Of a stretch of DNA of 64,000 nt, positions 21,203 through 32,639 are shown piece by piece. The position numbers and the translations under genes were made by a program. Below the pieces are notes generated by a model. The model searched no databases and was not told where the DNA came from. It was given only the letters and a program-made list of their open reading frames with translations. Position 1 is the first letter of the stretch; each line of letters opens with the position of its first letter. This DNA is from Plotosus lineatus (Eukaryota > Chordata > Actinopteri > Siluriformes > Plotosidae), in assembly GCA_024760905.1 (NCBI GenBank), contig CM045738.1, forward strand, positions 45,819,797-45,883,796, written 5' to 3'.

Positions 21203-22159
21203 CAGTGGTACCTTGAGTTACGAGTGTCTTTTATAACCAATTTTCCATGATACGAGCTTCGATCTACTAAACATTTGCCCCATCCAACCAGCAAATTTTT
21301 CATTTTAGAGCTCTGCTGGGGAAATGGCTTTTCCGGGCCAATTAGTCTCGTATTCTTCCGTGCGCTGAGAACGCCTTGTGCAGTGTTTCTCAATTATTTT
21401 CTGTGACGCCCCCTATAGAAAGAAAAAAAAACACAACACCCCCCTAACCCCAACCCCCACCCCCACCCTGCTGGTGTCCCGTGCGTGACTATAAATAGTG
21501 ATAACTGCACTTCATATCGCTTGGTTGGTGCTTTTTCCCTACATCATTGCACGACAGTGAGAGCGCCACTGCCACCTACTGTAGAGGATGCACAACTACA
21601 CTTAATTCTAGTACAGTATGGCAAAAAGCATGTTCCCCAGGGTCATACGCACCCCCCCCCCCCCCCAGCATCACACCGCGCCCCCCAATATTTGAGAAGC
21701 ACTGGCCTTGTGGGAGCGTACCACAAGCCTTTCTGTGCTGGCATTCATAGCGTGCACATGCACAAAATTCTCCTCCTCCCCTCTGTTACACACCCACCTC
21801 ATGCCTGCCCATGTGACATCTTCGAGCCCACGTAACATCTTCGCCACAGTCGATGATCGGAAGGGTTGGTTAACTTATTGTTTATTCTTGTTTTATTATT
21901 ATTTATTATTATTCATGTTAATATACATGTATTATTATTATTATTATTATTAAATATTTATTGTCTTTCAATGTTTATCTTTAATATATTAGATCAAATG
22001 TACGTGTTTGTGTCAGGTTATACGAGTTTGGGAGGGAGTTGGAACGGATTAATTGGTTTTTTATTATTTTCGATGGGAATTTTTGTTTTATTTAACAAAC
22101 ATTTTTGCTTACGAGCTCGCCCTCGGACCGGATTAAATTCATAAGTCAAGGTACCTCTG
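21203..22159 (+). mobile_element. TA-flanked element, copy 2 (best preserved)
   Basis: Begins CAGTGGTACCTTGAGTTACG and ends GTCAAGGTACCTCTG, with TA on both sides. It has a nested hAT MITE at 21381-21704. The TA target and short termini suggest Tc1/mariner-type mobilisation. No transposase is encoded. Confidence 0.85.
21381..21704 (+). mobile_element. hAT-type MITE nested in the TA-flanked element (copy 2)
   Basis: CAGTGTTTCTCAA to TTGAGAAGCACTG with an exact 8-bp duplication GCCTTGTG on both sides (21373-21380 and 21705-21712). This is the clearest of the four nested copies. Confidence 0.88.
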
Positions 22160-22171
22160 TATTTATGTGTC

Positions 22172-22475
22172 GATTACATGGAGGTGCCGTGTTTAGCATG
22201 TAAGCCTCACAGCAAGGGGGTTCTGAGTTCGAGTCTCAAGCTTAGTGAGAGTGTTTCTGTGTGGAGTTTGCATTTTTCCAGTGCTCGCGTGGGGTTCTCT
22301 CCGGGTACTCCAGTTTCCTTCTACAGTCCAAAGACATCCACATTGATCTCCAAGGCTGTTCCAAATTGCCCCTAGGTGTGAGTTGTGATGTACACAATAT
22401 GAGATATTCAGGGTTTATTCCCCGTAACACTCATAAAATTAAGTGGTTTGACACACAAATGAATGAATGAATGTG
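22172..22475 (+). mobile_element. SINE-C
   Basis: Head GGAGGTGCCGTGTTTAGCAT with GAGTTCGAGTCTC. Body has CAGTTTCCTTCTACAGTCCA. Tail is AATGAATGAATG. It starts right after a TA-flanked element. Confidence 0.75.
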
Positions 22476-22784
22476 TAGATTATTAATATAAAGAAGGCAG
22501 AGAGCATTTGATTGGATGAATACTGCACTGATTTACCAAGGGTCGGCGGTAACATGTTATTTCAGCCTAACTGATGCAGTGAGTACCTTCTACTTTCTTT
22601 GACAACCATGTTGGAATGCGTATCTCACACTTGTGGAAAAGACCTCACTGCATTTCAGGAAAGGCAAATTATTATCCTGAAATCAAACAAATAAAACAAT
22701 TAAAACGATTCAGAAACAACTAAAATTGGAAAGATGAATCTTAACTAGAAACAAGAAATATGAAGAACTACAATATGGTTGAGG

Positions 22785-23128
22785 GGCTGTGGTGGCCTGG
22801 TGGTAAAGGTGCTGGATCATTGAACCTAAGATTGGAGGTTCGAGCTCCACTCTCACCGGGTTGTCATTGTCCCCCCCTGTGCACTAACTGGGTTATCAAA
22901 GGCCGGCCATGTCTTTCACTGTCTGTGGTGGGAGGTTCATGTAAAAGAACCATTGTTGACTTTCGACAAGAGTAGGCTGCATAGCCGTCAGCATGTTTCT
23001 GCCCTGCGATGGCCCGGCAAGCTGTCCAGGGTGTACGCTGCCCTCACCTGGAGACGGCTGGGATAGGTGCCAGCCTCTCCACGACCCTAATTAGGATTAA
23101 GCGGTTACAGAAAATGAATGGATGACAA
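22785..23128 (+). mobile_element. SINE-A, near complete
   Basis: GGGCTGTGGTGGCCTGGTGG head, GGTTCGAGCTCC box B-like, full body and the tail GGTTACAGAAAATGAATGG. Confidence 0.85.
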
Positions 23129-23237
23129 CATGACTGTGGTTTGACCTTTGAAGGTCACTTAAGGTCAAAGGTAATTGCCTGATTTGAAAGTGCATAGTTA
23201 GCTATTAATGTTCTATAGTAAAGACATGTGATCAAAT

Positions 23238-23305
23238 GTGCGAATCAGATGATTCGCTGTGGCGACTCCCGAGTAAAAGGGAAAAAGCCGAAAGGAAGAC
23301 AGACA
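23238..23305 (+). mobile_element. RTE-like SINE-B tail fragment
   Basis: Only the 3' end, GATTCGCTGTGGCGACTCCC then AGTAAAAGGGAAAAAGCCGA, as in SINE-B. Confidence 0.7.
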
Positions 23306-23457
23306 GTAAAGACATGTCTATCAGCACTTGTTTTCAAGTCAGAAGCAAAATGAAACCATTTCTAGGACCACACCCCCAACCAATACACAAGTCCGTTTAT
23401 GGGTGTGGTCAGGAATTTCTTCACAAACAAACCAACATTGGTGAGTGCAATCCTCCG

Positions 23458-23758
23458 CCAAGGCACAGTGTGCACTGGTTAGCACATCTGCCTCACAGCA
23501 ACAAGGTCCTGGGTTCTATTCCCAGCTCAGGCGTTTCTGTGTGAAGTTTGCATCATGTTTTCCCTTTTCTTGCCTGGGCTTTTTCTGTGGACTCCGGTTT
23601 CCTTGTACAGTCAAAAAAACATGCAAAGTAGTTTAATTATCTGTTCCAATCCTCCCCTAGACGTGAGTATGAACGGTTGTGTGAGTACCCCGCCCCTCAC
23701 CTGGAGTCGGTTGAGACGGGCACCAGCCTCCCTGTGACCCTGTGAAAATGAATGAATT
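23458..23758 (+). mobile_element. SINE-C
   Basis: CAAGGCACAGTGTGCACTGG head with GGTTCTATTCCC, CGGTTTCCTTGTACAGTC body, and tail CCTGTGAAAATGAATGAATT. Confidence 0.75.
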
Positions 23759-23869
23759 TGTTATAATTATTACTCGGATTTTAAACATTAAGATGCCGCC
23801 AGTGACTCGAAACTTGAAATTCTTTCCTCTCTTCTGCACACAATGTTCACTTTCCTTCACTCTGCAGGG

Positions 23870-24230
23870 AAAAAAAGAAAAGGCATGAAATAATTTTTGC
23901 TTTGCTAAATGAATTCATCCGGTGCTGTCTTATGGTGTTTATTGCACATCAAACAAGTGAAATATGAGGCTGCATGCCAAAATGTCAGAGTTGTCCTTTG
24001 ATAAATAAAAAACATGGAACATAAATACGAAGTCATTCCCAGAGCAGCAGCTTGTCAGAGCGGCGCACGACGCCGTGTTTAGCATTACACTGTACTCGGG
24101 ACTGCGGTGTGAACACACTCGGATAGAGAGCTTCAGAGGATTTCCTACACCAAAATAAAGCACAAAATCAACTCCAGCTTCACGCTCCAGGTTCGAGACG
24201 CGGTGTTAATCAGTGAAATACATCCAGAAT
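23870..24230. other. Candidate conserved non-coding block
   Basis: Repeat-free, balanced composition, with phrases such as GGTGTTTATTGCACATCAAA and GAGGCTGCATGCCAAAATGT that look like constrained non-coding sequence. Inference only. Confidence 0.25.
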
Positions 24231-24269
24231 AGATCAAAAATACAAGATGAGGGTTTGTGCTCACATTAC

Positions 24270-24345
24270 TGTGAGAATTTATTCATTCGTTCCTCCATCC
24301 ATCTGTAAGCTCAACCATTTAATCCTATTAGGTTCAGGGGGAGGT
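24270..24345 (-). mobile_element. SINE 3'-end fragment
   Basis: TTTATTCATTCGTTCC to TTAGGTTCAGGGGGAG, the tail of a minus-strand SINE. Confidence 0.5.
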
Positions 24346-24396
24346 AATTAAATGTTTTTTTTTAATGGACGCAGTTCATAAACCTCTGCAGGTGGG

Positions 24397-25083
24397 ATGT
24401 GTCAGGATGATAACGCGCCTCTCGGTGACTTCATAGAGTGTATGCATCATGTGACACGCTGCCAGATGATTGTGACAGAGAGACCAAGACAGACGAGACA
24501 TTGTGCGTATCTCAGAACCCTTATTTGTCATTCTTCGCTCTTTGATCCTCACTTGAAACAAAAGTTCTTCATGTCTGCCATCTTTGATGGTTCTCCCAAC
24601 GAGCACCTAAGGTCAAGGAGTGATAAGCAGAGAGGATACACAAGAGCAGCTTTCCTGGAAGCGCTGCCAACAGTGTATAAACTGCCTGGTCTTTACATGA
24701 TGTAGGTCAGCTTTCCTCAATGCTACGTCACTCACATCATCTCCTTTCTCTTCTCCGTTTTTTGATAAGCCACGTGAGGTTTTTCAGTGAAAACACGCTG
24801 AATATTTCCAACACCATCGCGCTTTGTGAACGCTACTCCAGAAAACCAGCGAGTTCTGTTAGCTTCAGATAAGGTGGAGTACCAAACTGCTCAGTGCAGA
24901 AAACCCCACAGCACAGCAGAGGAACTGATCCGACCTGCAGCACACACGGTCTCTGTCATGCTGGATGACATCACTGCTACAGCAAAACTATGGGATGCTC
25001 TGAATGAATGGAGTGATGAGCCAGATATGGACCTATCAGAAAGTGATGACAAGGATTTTTCACCCGATTCTCCTGCTCACTAA
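24397..25083 (+). pseudogene. Possible domesticated or decayed hAT-like coding fragment
   Basis: Two open stretches. The second (24826-25083) includes QTAQCRKPHSTAEELIRPAA then HTVSVMLDDITATAKLWDAL, like the KPH.IAE.LI.PA segment of hAT transposases. It ends in an acidic tail DEPDMDLSESDDKDFSPDSP. The first (24397-24705) I do not recognise. No flanking inverted repeats were found. Confidence 0.4.
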
Positions 25084-25419
25084 CTTCATACATTTAAAAA
25101 TGTTCCTGGCCATGTGCTTTTGTTTATGTTCGTGTTGATTGGTTCACTGTGCCATGTGCTAAAGTTGACAGGTTCGATTTTACTTCCAGGAAAATGTTTA
25201 AAGGAAATGGTTAAGGGAGGAAAAAGTAAAGGTCTTTTTTTTAATTTTATGCTGTTTTCTGTTTATTTTCAGCTTTCATGTAAGTAATATGGTTGAATTC
25301 ACAAAATGAATAATACAAATACCAGAAAAACTCTTTTACTGTTCTGTTTTTATTCATGTTTTCCACCTCGATGATAATAAGCACTTGCCATTCCACTCCA
25401 CTGGAAACATTTTAATAAG

Positions 25420-25465
25420 CCCCCACCACCACCACCACCACCACCACCACCACCACCACCACCAC
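25420..25465. repeat. (CAC)n microsatellite
   Basis: About 14 CAC units. Confidence 0.92.
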
Positions 25466-25661
25466 GACCACTACCACCACCACTCCAATTTTTTTAAGCG
25501 CTATGGGCACTTATCTCATTGAATATATGGAACGGTGTAATAGTCTGGAAAATCTTGTGAGAAATGGCGGTCACTGAATCCACATAAAAAGAATAAAGGG
25601 CTTTGCTTTTGTAGGTCTGGGCCAAAATTAAATTTATTTGAAAAGCTAATCTTTTAGCATG

Positions 25662-25778
25662 CACACACACATGTGCACACACACACACACACGCACACAG
25701 ACACACACACAGATGCACACACACGCACACACACACACACACACGCACACACACACACACACACACATGCGCATGCAC

Positions 25779-25845
<67 letters not shown>

Positions 25846-25846
25846 A
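25662..25846. repeat. (CA)n(GA)n compound microsatellite
   Basis: Interrupted CA tract of about 160 bp ending in (GA)n. The cysteine/valine or histidine/threonine open frames across it are artefacts. Confidence 0.95.
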
Positions 25847-26104
25847 ACACACCACTCTTCCTTCCTTGAATTATTTATTTAAAATTTAACCAGCCCGTGT
25901 CTCCTGTCTGATGCGCTGAGACCCGGATCGATCCTCTCACTCTTTATAAAGTACTTCCAGAAATTTCTTCTCTTCTTCCTAATGTTACTGCAGAGAATTA
26001 AAGTTGTTTTCCAGATTATTCCCAGAATTTAACTCCAATTTCTTTCCTTTGATTAGAAGAGTGTAATATAGCATTCATAAAACCTTTTACAATTTCTAGA
26101 TTTT

Positions 26105-26111
26105 CAATAGC

Positions 26112-26145
<34 letters not shown>

Positions 26146-26716
26146 CAGAGATACAGGGGGTACAACAGTAAGAGTCAGAAAGAGACAGAGAAGGGAGGAG
26201 AAACAGATAGTGACTTCCCCCTCTCAACAAAGAAAGTGAGGGTGACGGCAGGGAGACAGGAAGAGACAGGGAGAAAAGCTAAGCGAGAAAGTGTGCAACA
26301 GAGCGAGACAGAAAGTGGGGTCGAGAGACAGTGAGAAAGAGGAAGAAGGAGAGACAGAGAGAGAAATAGGGAGACAAAGACGGCGGGTTAGAAGGAGAAA
26401 GACAAACAGAGAGAGAGAGAGAGAAAGAGAGGGGAAGTGAGATAGAAAGGGAGGGGATGCAACAGTTTGAGACAGAGAGAGAGAGACAGAGAGAACAAGA
26501 AAAGAGAGAGAGAGTGCAACAAAGGCAGAAAGTGAAGAAAAGAAACAGATGGAGAGGAAGAAAGCGAGACAGAGAGAGAAATAGGGAGAGAAAGAGGGAG
26601 GGATAGAAAGAGAGCGAGACAGACAGAGAAAGAGAGAGTAGGCAACAGTGAGAGAGGGGGAGAAAGAGAGAGAGAGGGTGAGAGCGAGAGAGAGAGCGAG
26701 AGAGAGAGAGAGAGAC
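26105..26716. repeat. Purine-rich (GA)n-type tract, about 600 bp
   Basis: Strongly purine on the plus strand (GAGAGA, GGGAGA, AGACAGA motifs) with few pyrimidines. The minus strand shows an open frame of S/L/F-rich residues that is an artefact. Confidence 0.9.
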
Positions 26717-26747
26717 ATTAAATATAAACTGTTATAACAAACTTGCT

Positions 26748-27080
26748 GTTCATTCATTCTTTCATTTTCTGTAACTGCATAATCCTAATTAGGGTCGTGG
26801 GGAGGCCGACTCTGGGTGAGGGCAGAGTACACCCTGGATGTCTCACCAGGCCAACGCAGGTCGGAAACACGCTGACTGCTGTGCAGCTCCTCTTGTTGAA
26901 AGCCAGCGATGGTTCTTTTACATAAACCTCACACCACAGACACTGAGAGACACGACCGGCCTTTGATAACCCGGTTAGTGCACTATGGGGACAGTGCCAA
27001 CCTGGTGAGAGTGGGGCTTGAACCCCCCCAACCTTAGGATCAGTGATCCAGCACCAGACCACCAGGCCACCGCTGGCCCG
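26748..27080 (-). mobile_element. SINE-A, near complete
   Basis: Minus strand, from the CATTCATTCTTTCATTTTCT tail to CACCAGGCCACCGCTGGCCC head. It borders a 600-bp purine-rich tract on its left. Confidence 0.83.
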
Positions 27081-27125
27081 TCAGTCATTAGTAGATTAAT
27101 TTAACCCGGACGGGTCCATACACCT

Positions 27126-27126
<1 letters not shown>

Positions 27127-27164
<38 letters not shown>
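27127..27164. repeat. (CA)n microsatellite
   Basis: About 18 CA units. Confidence 0.95.
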
Positions 27165-27167
<3 letters not shown>

Positions 27168-27179
27168 TCTCCTGTGAGA

Positions 27180-27256
27180 TTTCCTTTCGGCCTTTTCCTT
27201 TTTTTTTTTTTTTTTTTTTTAAGGAGTCGACACAGCGAATGAGTCACACATTTGAT
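27180..27256 (-). mobile_element. RTE-like SINE-B tail fragment
   Basis: TTTCCTTTCGGCCTTTTCC, a T run, then GGAGTCGACACAGCGAATGA, the 3' end of SINE-B on the minus strand. Confidence 0.65.
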
Positions 27257-28185
27257 TTATAGTAAATTAATTCTGATAATAAAATATAAATAAAAATATT
27301 TAGCTATTCAGTGAATTATAGCAGCTCTTGTTCTATTGGTCGGTCGATCGTTTTCAGGTTGTTTTTAGCTTTTTTTCTTTTATTTAATCAATAAGTAAAA
27401 TGATCCACAGATTAAAACCAGTAAAAATAAATAAATAAATAATAGATAAAGTAACAGTATTCTTTTATTCACAGAGCAGGTTTCTGATTTTTACTCAAAC
27501 TCTACTGCGATAAAGTCAAGTCAACATGCATGTCCAAAATGCTCGTCGGAATTTATCATATCATATTTATTTATTTATTTTATAAACAAATCAAACAAAG
27601 CCTCTTCATAAACAAAATAAGGATTTAAATCCGCGGCTGTGTTCTGTGTGATGTCACCAGTAAAGTTTCCCATTCGGTTCCCAGGTGTATTAATAAAGAT
27701 GGAATGGAACAGTGGCATCTCGGAAATAAAAATGGAATCGGCCGCCGTGACTTCGTGAAACCATCGGTCTCCTCCCATATGTAGGCGCCATCATATTCAT
27801 TCACACTCTATCTCAGACTTTTCCACTTTCTACCAATCATTGTCACGCTGTCACATGATCACACGTCTACAAAACAACTCCCGCAGTCACATGGTCTTGT
27901 TACTATTATTGTTATTGCAATTTTCTTTTTTCTTTTGGGGATTTCCCTCTGATTTTTTTCCCCTAATTTGTTTGTATCAAATTCTCACTCATGAAGTATT
28001 CATTACCTTCCCTTTCACACAACCACCACTGACAACCCCCTCCCCCGTGATATGCGATGCTGGCCGCCCGCCTGTTTTCGAACTGTAGCGCGTACGCATT
28101 TGTGGGCCTAACACAGTCGGAGGGAAGGCGCCAGCGGACAGCTGTGGCGTTTACCTGGATTAGAACTTGTGATCTCCGGTTTTAT
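27256..28185. other. No gene seen; 27570-27800 low-repeat block
   Basis: AT-rich at first. 27570-27800 is repeat-free with CCAGGTGTATTAATAAAGAT and GGAATCGGCCGCCGTGACTT, a possible regulatory element. Confidence 0.3.
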
Positions 28186-28189
28186 AATG

Positions 28190-28340
28190 ATTATTGTTAT
28201 TGTAAACAGATACAGAACCAAAACAAGATACAGAGCGGGTGAACAAGAGATACTAAGCCCAGGAGCTGGGATGGTTTCACCAGGAAACCTTCATATCGAT
28301 CCATATTAAACCGATAATGGAATATCAAACACATCGGAGA
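28190..28340 (+). repeat. Short dispersed repeat shared with 55580-55730
   Basis: ATTGTAAACAGATACAGAAC then CAAAACAAGATACAGAGCGG here matches ATTGTAAACAAACACAGAAC and CAAAACAAGATG at 55600, followed by similar GAACAAGAGATA blocks. Family unknown. Confidence 0.55.
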
Positions 28341-28588
28341 TTCACTATTCTCATTTCAGCCACTCTGGATTATCAAAATATTCAGCAAATAATTTAAAAA
28401 TATACAATTCACATCCGTCTCTCGGCTTTTTAACAAGTGGCTAAAGTGAAAGCCATAAAGACGGTTATACAGTCGAGTAACGTCACCTCGCTGCGCTTTT
28501 TATTAGACCTTTCAACCCTTTTACAATGGGTTAAGTGATAAAGTGACATTTACTGCCCGCTGCACTCCAGGAGTGTTCACATACCCGC

Positions 28589-28593
28589 GAGCG

Positions 28594-28652
<59 letters not shown>
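28589..28652. repeat. (GC)n(CA)n microsatellite
   Basis: Short GCGCGCGCGC start then about 25 CA units. Confidence 0.95.
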
Positions 28653-28655
<3 letters not shown>

Positions 28656-28890
28656 GGGAGAGAGAGATTTTTCCATTACCACTCAGACTCGGACCATCGT
28701 CCTGCCCATCTGCTGTGAGGCGGAGAGATTTATGGACCCTGAGCGCCACCTTGTGTCTCATGTCCCGGCAGGATGCAGGACGTCGCCCGAGTGTGTGCGG
28801 GTATTAATCATAGGCAGGAGAGTGTAAAATCCAATCGGCTCCCTCCATCCATTTCAGGGGTAACAGCCTGAAGGTTGGCCTTGTAGAGAC

Positions 28891-28895
28891 TGAGA

Positions 28896-28946
<51 letters not shown>
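28891..28946. repeat. (GA)n microsatellite
   Basis: About 27 GA units with one ACA interruption. Confidence 0.95.
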
Positions 28947-28949
<3 letters not shown>

Positions 28950-29345
28950 AATAATAAACGAAAGAGAGAAAGAGAGAGAAGCCCTCTCTGTACACTTCAT
29001 CAGATGCTGCTTGTTGGTAATAAATGGTGTGTCTCTCCGGTGGAGTTGCACCATCAGAAACTCGCCCTCTCTCTATTCATTTCATTCCTGCACCGGAGGA
29101 AGAGGTCAGGGTAGGAGCACCGGGCTGCTTCCCTCGCTCACGCTATAAACCACTTTTTAGGAATTGTTTCTCAATAAGAAATGATCAGTCCATTTGTCTG
29201 CGGCCGACGGCGCCGTCTACCCGCCCGGGCGGCTAGTATTTTTTCGTTTGACCTGATCAGGGCAATAAACTAGACTGAGACACTTTCAATTTGTCACCAT
29301 GCTCACAGAGCCTGGGAGGTTCTGCAACTGATTACATCCCTACAC

Positions 29346-29394
<49 letters not shown>

Positions 29395-30585
29395 AAAAAT
29401 TCCTCCCTTTCTGAATATCCTCAGCCCCCAGCAGCAGCAGCAGTAGCAGCAGCGCTCCGCCTGCCCCCTCGCCGCTCAGCATGCAGCTCCTCCAGCCGGG
29501 TGATAAATTAGTTTCTCCTTTAACATAACGCACGTGAATCGCTGATGGAGTGAACACAGATGAGAAGATGAGTGATGAAGCGTGTTCACATTTCAAATAT
29601 TAGAAAACGGACAATAGAGGACATTTGCGTATTCAAAATGTGGAATATTTCAAATCTGGGAATTATTAAACCTGGGTGTGAGATGAGGGACGTTTATACT
29701 TTCCCACCAAAATTCTACTTATAGAATTAATTCACAAAAAAATATATATAAAACCTTTTTATTTTTAACGTCGACTTTTAATTCTAGTTCCTGGTGAATG
29801 TACACAAAGGTTTTAAGTAAACAGTTTCTCGGCACTTTATTAGCGCCACTGCTTGGTGCGGGCCGTGATGTATTCACTGAAATCTGTTTACTTGATTGTT
29901 TATCGGAATTACGCAAAAGCTACCAGACTGATTTTTACCAAACTTGGTCGAGGGATGGGGTTTAAAGCCGGGCAAGAACCTGTAACATTTCAGACCGCAT
30001 CCCGATCCCATCCAGGAATTTATTAAAGGTTTTTTTTTTTTCATAGCACGATCAGGCAAAACCAACAGATCTGATTTTGATCAAACTTGTTGGAGAGGCG
30101 GGGCCTGAGCTTAGAAACAATCCATTAAGTTTCAGCGGTAATCAGAAAATCCCCAAAACTCCCAATCTTTACTACAGGGCTAAATGTTCATCCAACACCC
30201 ACTAGGGGGAGACATTTTACTATAACGATGCCGAGCTATACTAATCCATTCGAGCCTGGTGGAGCGACAGCGCACTCTGAGTGTTCCTATCATTATCAGG
30301 ATTTAACTAATCAAGGACACGTTCTTTAAGTGTTTATTTTTTTTATTTTATTTTTTTATTTTTTGAAGGTTGAAAGTACACTCCCATTCTCCTGCAGTTC
30401 TTTTGAGACTACTTTGGGATTATTAATAAAAATAAATAAATAAGTAAACAGGAATGAGTGTAATTTTAGAGATTTTTCATTGTTGTGCTCAATTACCTGT
30501 AAGATAAGCAACACCTCAATGGATTTTTCATTTCTGGTTCCTTCAGCACTTTCAGGATTCAGGTTTCCAAGAACTCTGCTCTGTA
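28950..30585. other. No gene seen; GC-rich low-repeat blocks at 29040-29280 and 29400-29600
   Basis: 29200-29235 is CpG-rich (GCGGCCGACGGCGCCG). 29400-29560 has a GCAGCAGCAG run and GGGTGATAAATTAGTTTCTC. Possible regulatory DNA. No splice-supported coding exon found. Confidence 0.35.
29344..29392. repeat. (CA)n microsatellite
   Basis: About 24 CA units. Confidence 0.95.
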
Positions 30586-30587
30586 CG

Positions 30588-30715
30588 TTCATTCATTTAT
30601 TTCTGAGAGACTGAAACCTATTTCAGCCAACTATGACCGAAGGTTGGGTACACCCTGAAAAGCTCACTAATCTATTGCAGTGCCATAACACCCAATCATC
30701 CACACTCACACCTTT
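30588..30715 (-). mobile_element. SINE 3'-half fragment
   Basis: GTTCATTCATTTATTTCTGA to CCATAACACCCAATCATCC, then ACACTCACACC: the tail half of a SINE-A/SINE-C member. Confidence 0.65.
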
Positions 30716-30724
30716 AATTATGCT

Positions 30725-30790
30725 CTGTGTGTGTGTGTGTGTGTGTGTGTGAGTGAGTGTATGTCTGCGTGAATGAGTGTATGTGTTTTC

Positions 30791-30821
<31 letters not shown>

Positions 30822-30899
30822 CATGTGTGTTTGTATGTGTATGTATGTATGTGTATGTGTCTTCATGTGTGTGTTTATGTGTGTGTGTGTGTGTGTGTA
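30725..30899. repeat. (GT)n-rich tract
   Basis: Interrupted GT tract with GTAT variants. The Tc1-like element at 30900 is inserted at its right edge. Confidence 0.92.
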
Positions 30900-31564
30900 C
30901 AGGTCCTTCTCAAAAATTTGCATATTGTGATAAAGTTCATTATTTTCTGTAATGTACTGATAAAAATTAAACTTTCATATATTTTAGATTCATTGCTCAC
31001 CAACTGAAATATTTTAGGTCTTTTATTGTTTTAATTCTGATGATTTTGGTATACAGCTCATGAAAACCCAAAATTCCTATCTCAAAAAATTAGCATATCA
31101 TGTTCAGGTAGTCTAAACGAGATATTAACCTAATCATCACCCAACACTGTGGATGAGCTTAAGGCCGCTATCGAAGCATCCTGGGCCTCCATAACACCTC
31201 AGCAGTGCCACAGGCCGATTGGCTCCATGCCACGCCGCATTGAAACAGTCATTTCTGCAAAAGGATTCCTGACCAAGTATTGAGTGCATAACTGAACATA
31301 ATTATTTGAAGGTTGACTTTTTTTGTATTTAAAACACTTTTTTTTTATTGGTTGGATGAAATATGCTAATTTTTTGAGATAGGAATTTTGGGTTTTCATG
31401 AGCTGTATGCCAAAATCATCAGAATTAAAACAATAAAAGACCTGAAATATGTCAGTTGGTGTGCAATGAATCTAAAATAAGTTTAAAAAAGTTTAATGTT
31501 TATCAGTACATTACAGAAAATAATGAACTTTATCACAATATGCTAATTTTTTTAGAAAGACCTG
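30900..31564 (+). mobile_element. Deleted Tc1-like element with about 205-bp terminal inverted repeats
   Basis: Left arm begins CAGGTCCTTCTC and right arm ends AGAAAGACCTG. The arms, about 30900-31105 and 31355-31564, are near-perfect inverse copies. Between them only the last 43 codons of a Tc1-type transposase remain. A TA dinucleotide precedes the left end. Confidence 0.85.
31152..31283 (+). pseudogene. C-terminal end of a Tc1-like transposase
   Basis: 43 codons and a stop, DELKAAIEASWASITPQQCH then IGSMPRRIETVISAKGFLTK. This matches the usual Tc1 transposase C-terminus (W..I....C..LI.SMPRR...VI.AKG). The rest of the gene has been deleted. Confidence 0.8.
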
Positions 31565-32638
31565 TGTATGTATTCAATATAAATCTGTAATCTGAGTTAC
31601 AGTTGGTATTTTTTAAATGTTCTTTATTGGATAATTAAAGGTTTTTATGCTTCTTTAAAAATTCAGGGTTTCTATATTCGAGAGGAACCTTTTAAGATAA
31701 GAAACTTAGTTTTAGAACATCATCATCATCATCATCATCACCAACAACATGGTGGTTCATTGCTTGTTTGTTGTGGAATATGTGGATGGAATAAACTGAA
31801 AAAAGTGTTTTGATCTCAAACATTTCCAAGTTAAACACAATTTTGGAATTATTATTTGAAGAACCTTTGAAGAACTCGCTCCGTAATGGAACTCACTCTG
31901 GGTTCACACTGGGGTACGATCTCCACCATCTGAGTGAATTGGGATGAATGTGGTGAGTCATGGAATCGAATTGTGCTGAACTTGACTCACTGAACTCAGA
32001 AAAATTCTTCTACGGTCAATAATTCTGCCATAATTATTATTACGCACTTTTACAATTTGGCGCCAATCGTGATGGACCATTGGGGGTGTGAAATAGACCT
32101 TAACAGACCTTAACGGAGCAGAACAGAGCAGAACCGACCTTGATGTACCATCGTACGGGATCTTTATGAGCTTGGCAACACTATTCCATCACAGTCAGGT
32201 ACTGTAGATTTATTTGTTGACTTCTACACTGTCTCTGTGTTTAATATTTTTTAAACAAAAGTTTATTTTTTGATCAAGGAGAAATATTTTTGTTTTGAGT
32301 CTGTGAAGGTTTCACTGCGTACATGTTAAAGCTGAACAAGGGATCGGTGCTGGTCCTGAAAGGTCTCCAACGGGTCAGATGGAAGGGATGTTGGGATATC
32401 TTTTGTTTTACCAAACAATATTTCACATGAATCCCAACAAAAGAAAATGTATGATTTTGTGTAACTGAAAGGGGCGTGTTCGAAATCATATCAGCGTGGA
32501 GTTCAATTAGTGACGTCATTCATTCTTTGAAAAACAGGAGCCAATCATTGTCCTTATTTAAGGAAGGAAGGTGGTGAATGTTGTTGTACCTGCTGGTTAT
32601 AAACATTTCTCGCTGAAATTCTGAGGAAAATGGATTGA
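31565..32638. other. No gene seen
   Basis: Unique-looking sequence with a short (CAT)n run at 31720-31742. It may hold decayed transposon sequence next to the Tc1 remnant. Confidence 0.5.
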
Positions 32639-32639
32639 T

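Noticed and set aside
25420..25465. CRISPR-like or other structured array
   Set aside because: A simple (CAC)n microsatellite in a eukaryotic genome. No spacers exist.
25494..25855. Cysteine/valine-rich and histidine/threonine-rich open frames
   Set aside because: They read through a (CA)n microsatellite in several frames, so the lack of stops is compositional.
26224..26757. 177-codon open frame of serine, leucine and phenylalanine
   Set aside because: It lies on the reverse of a purine tract. The composition explains both the length and the residues.
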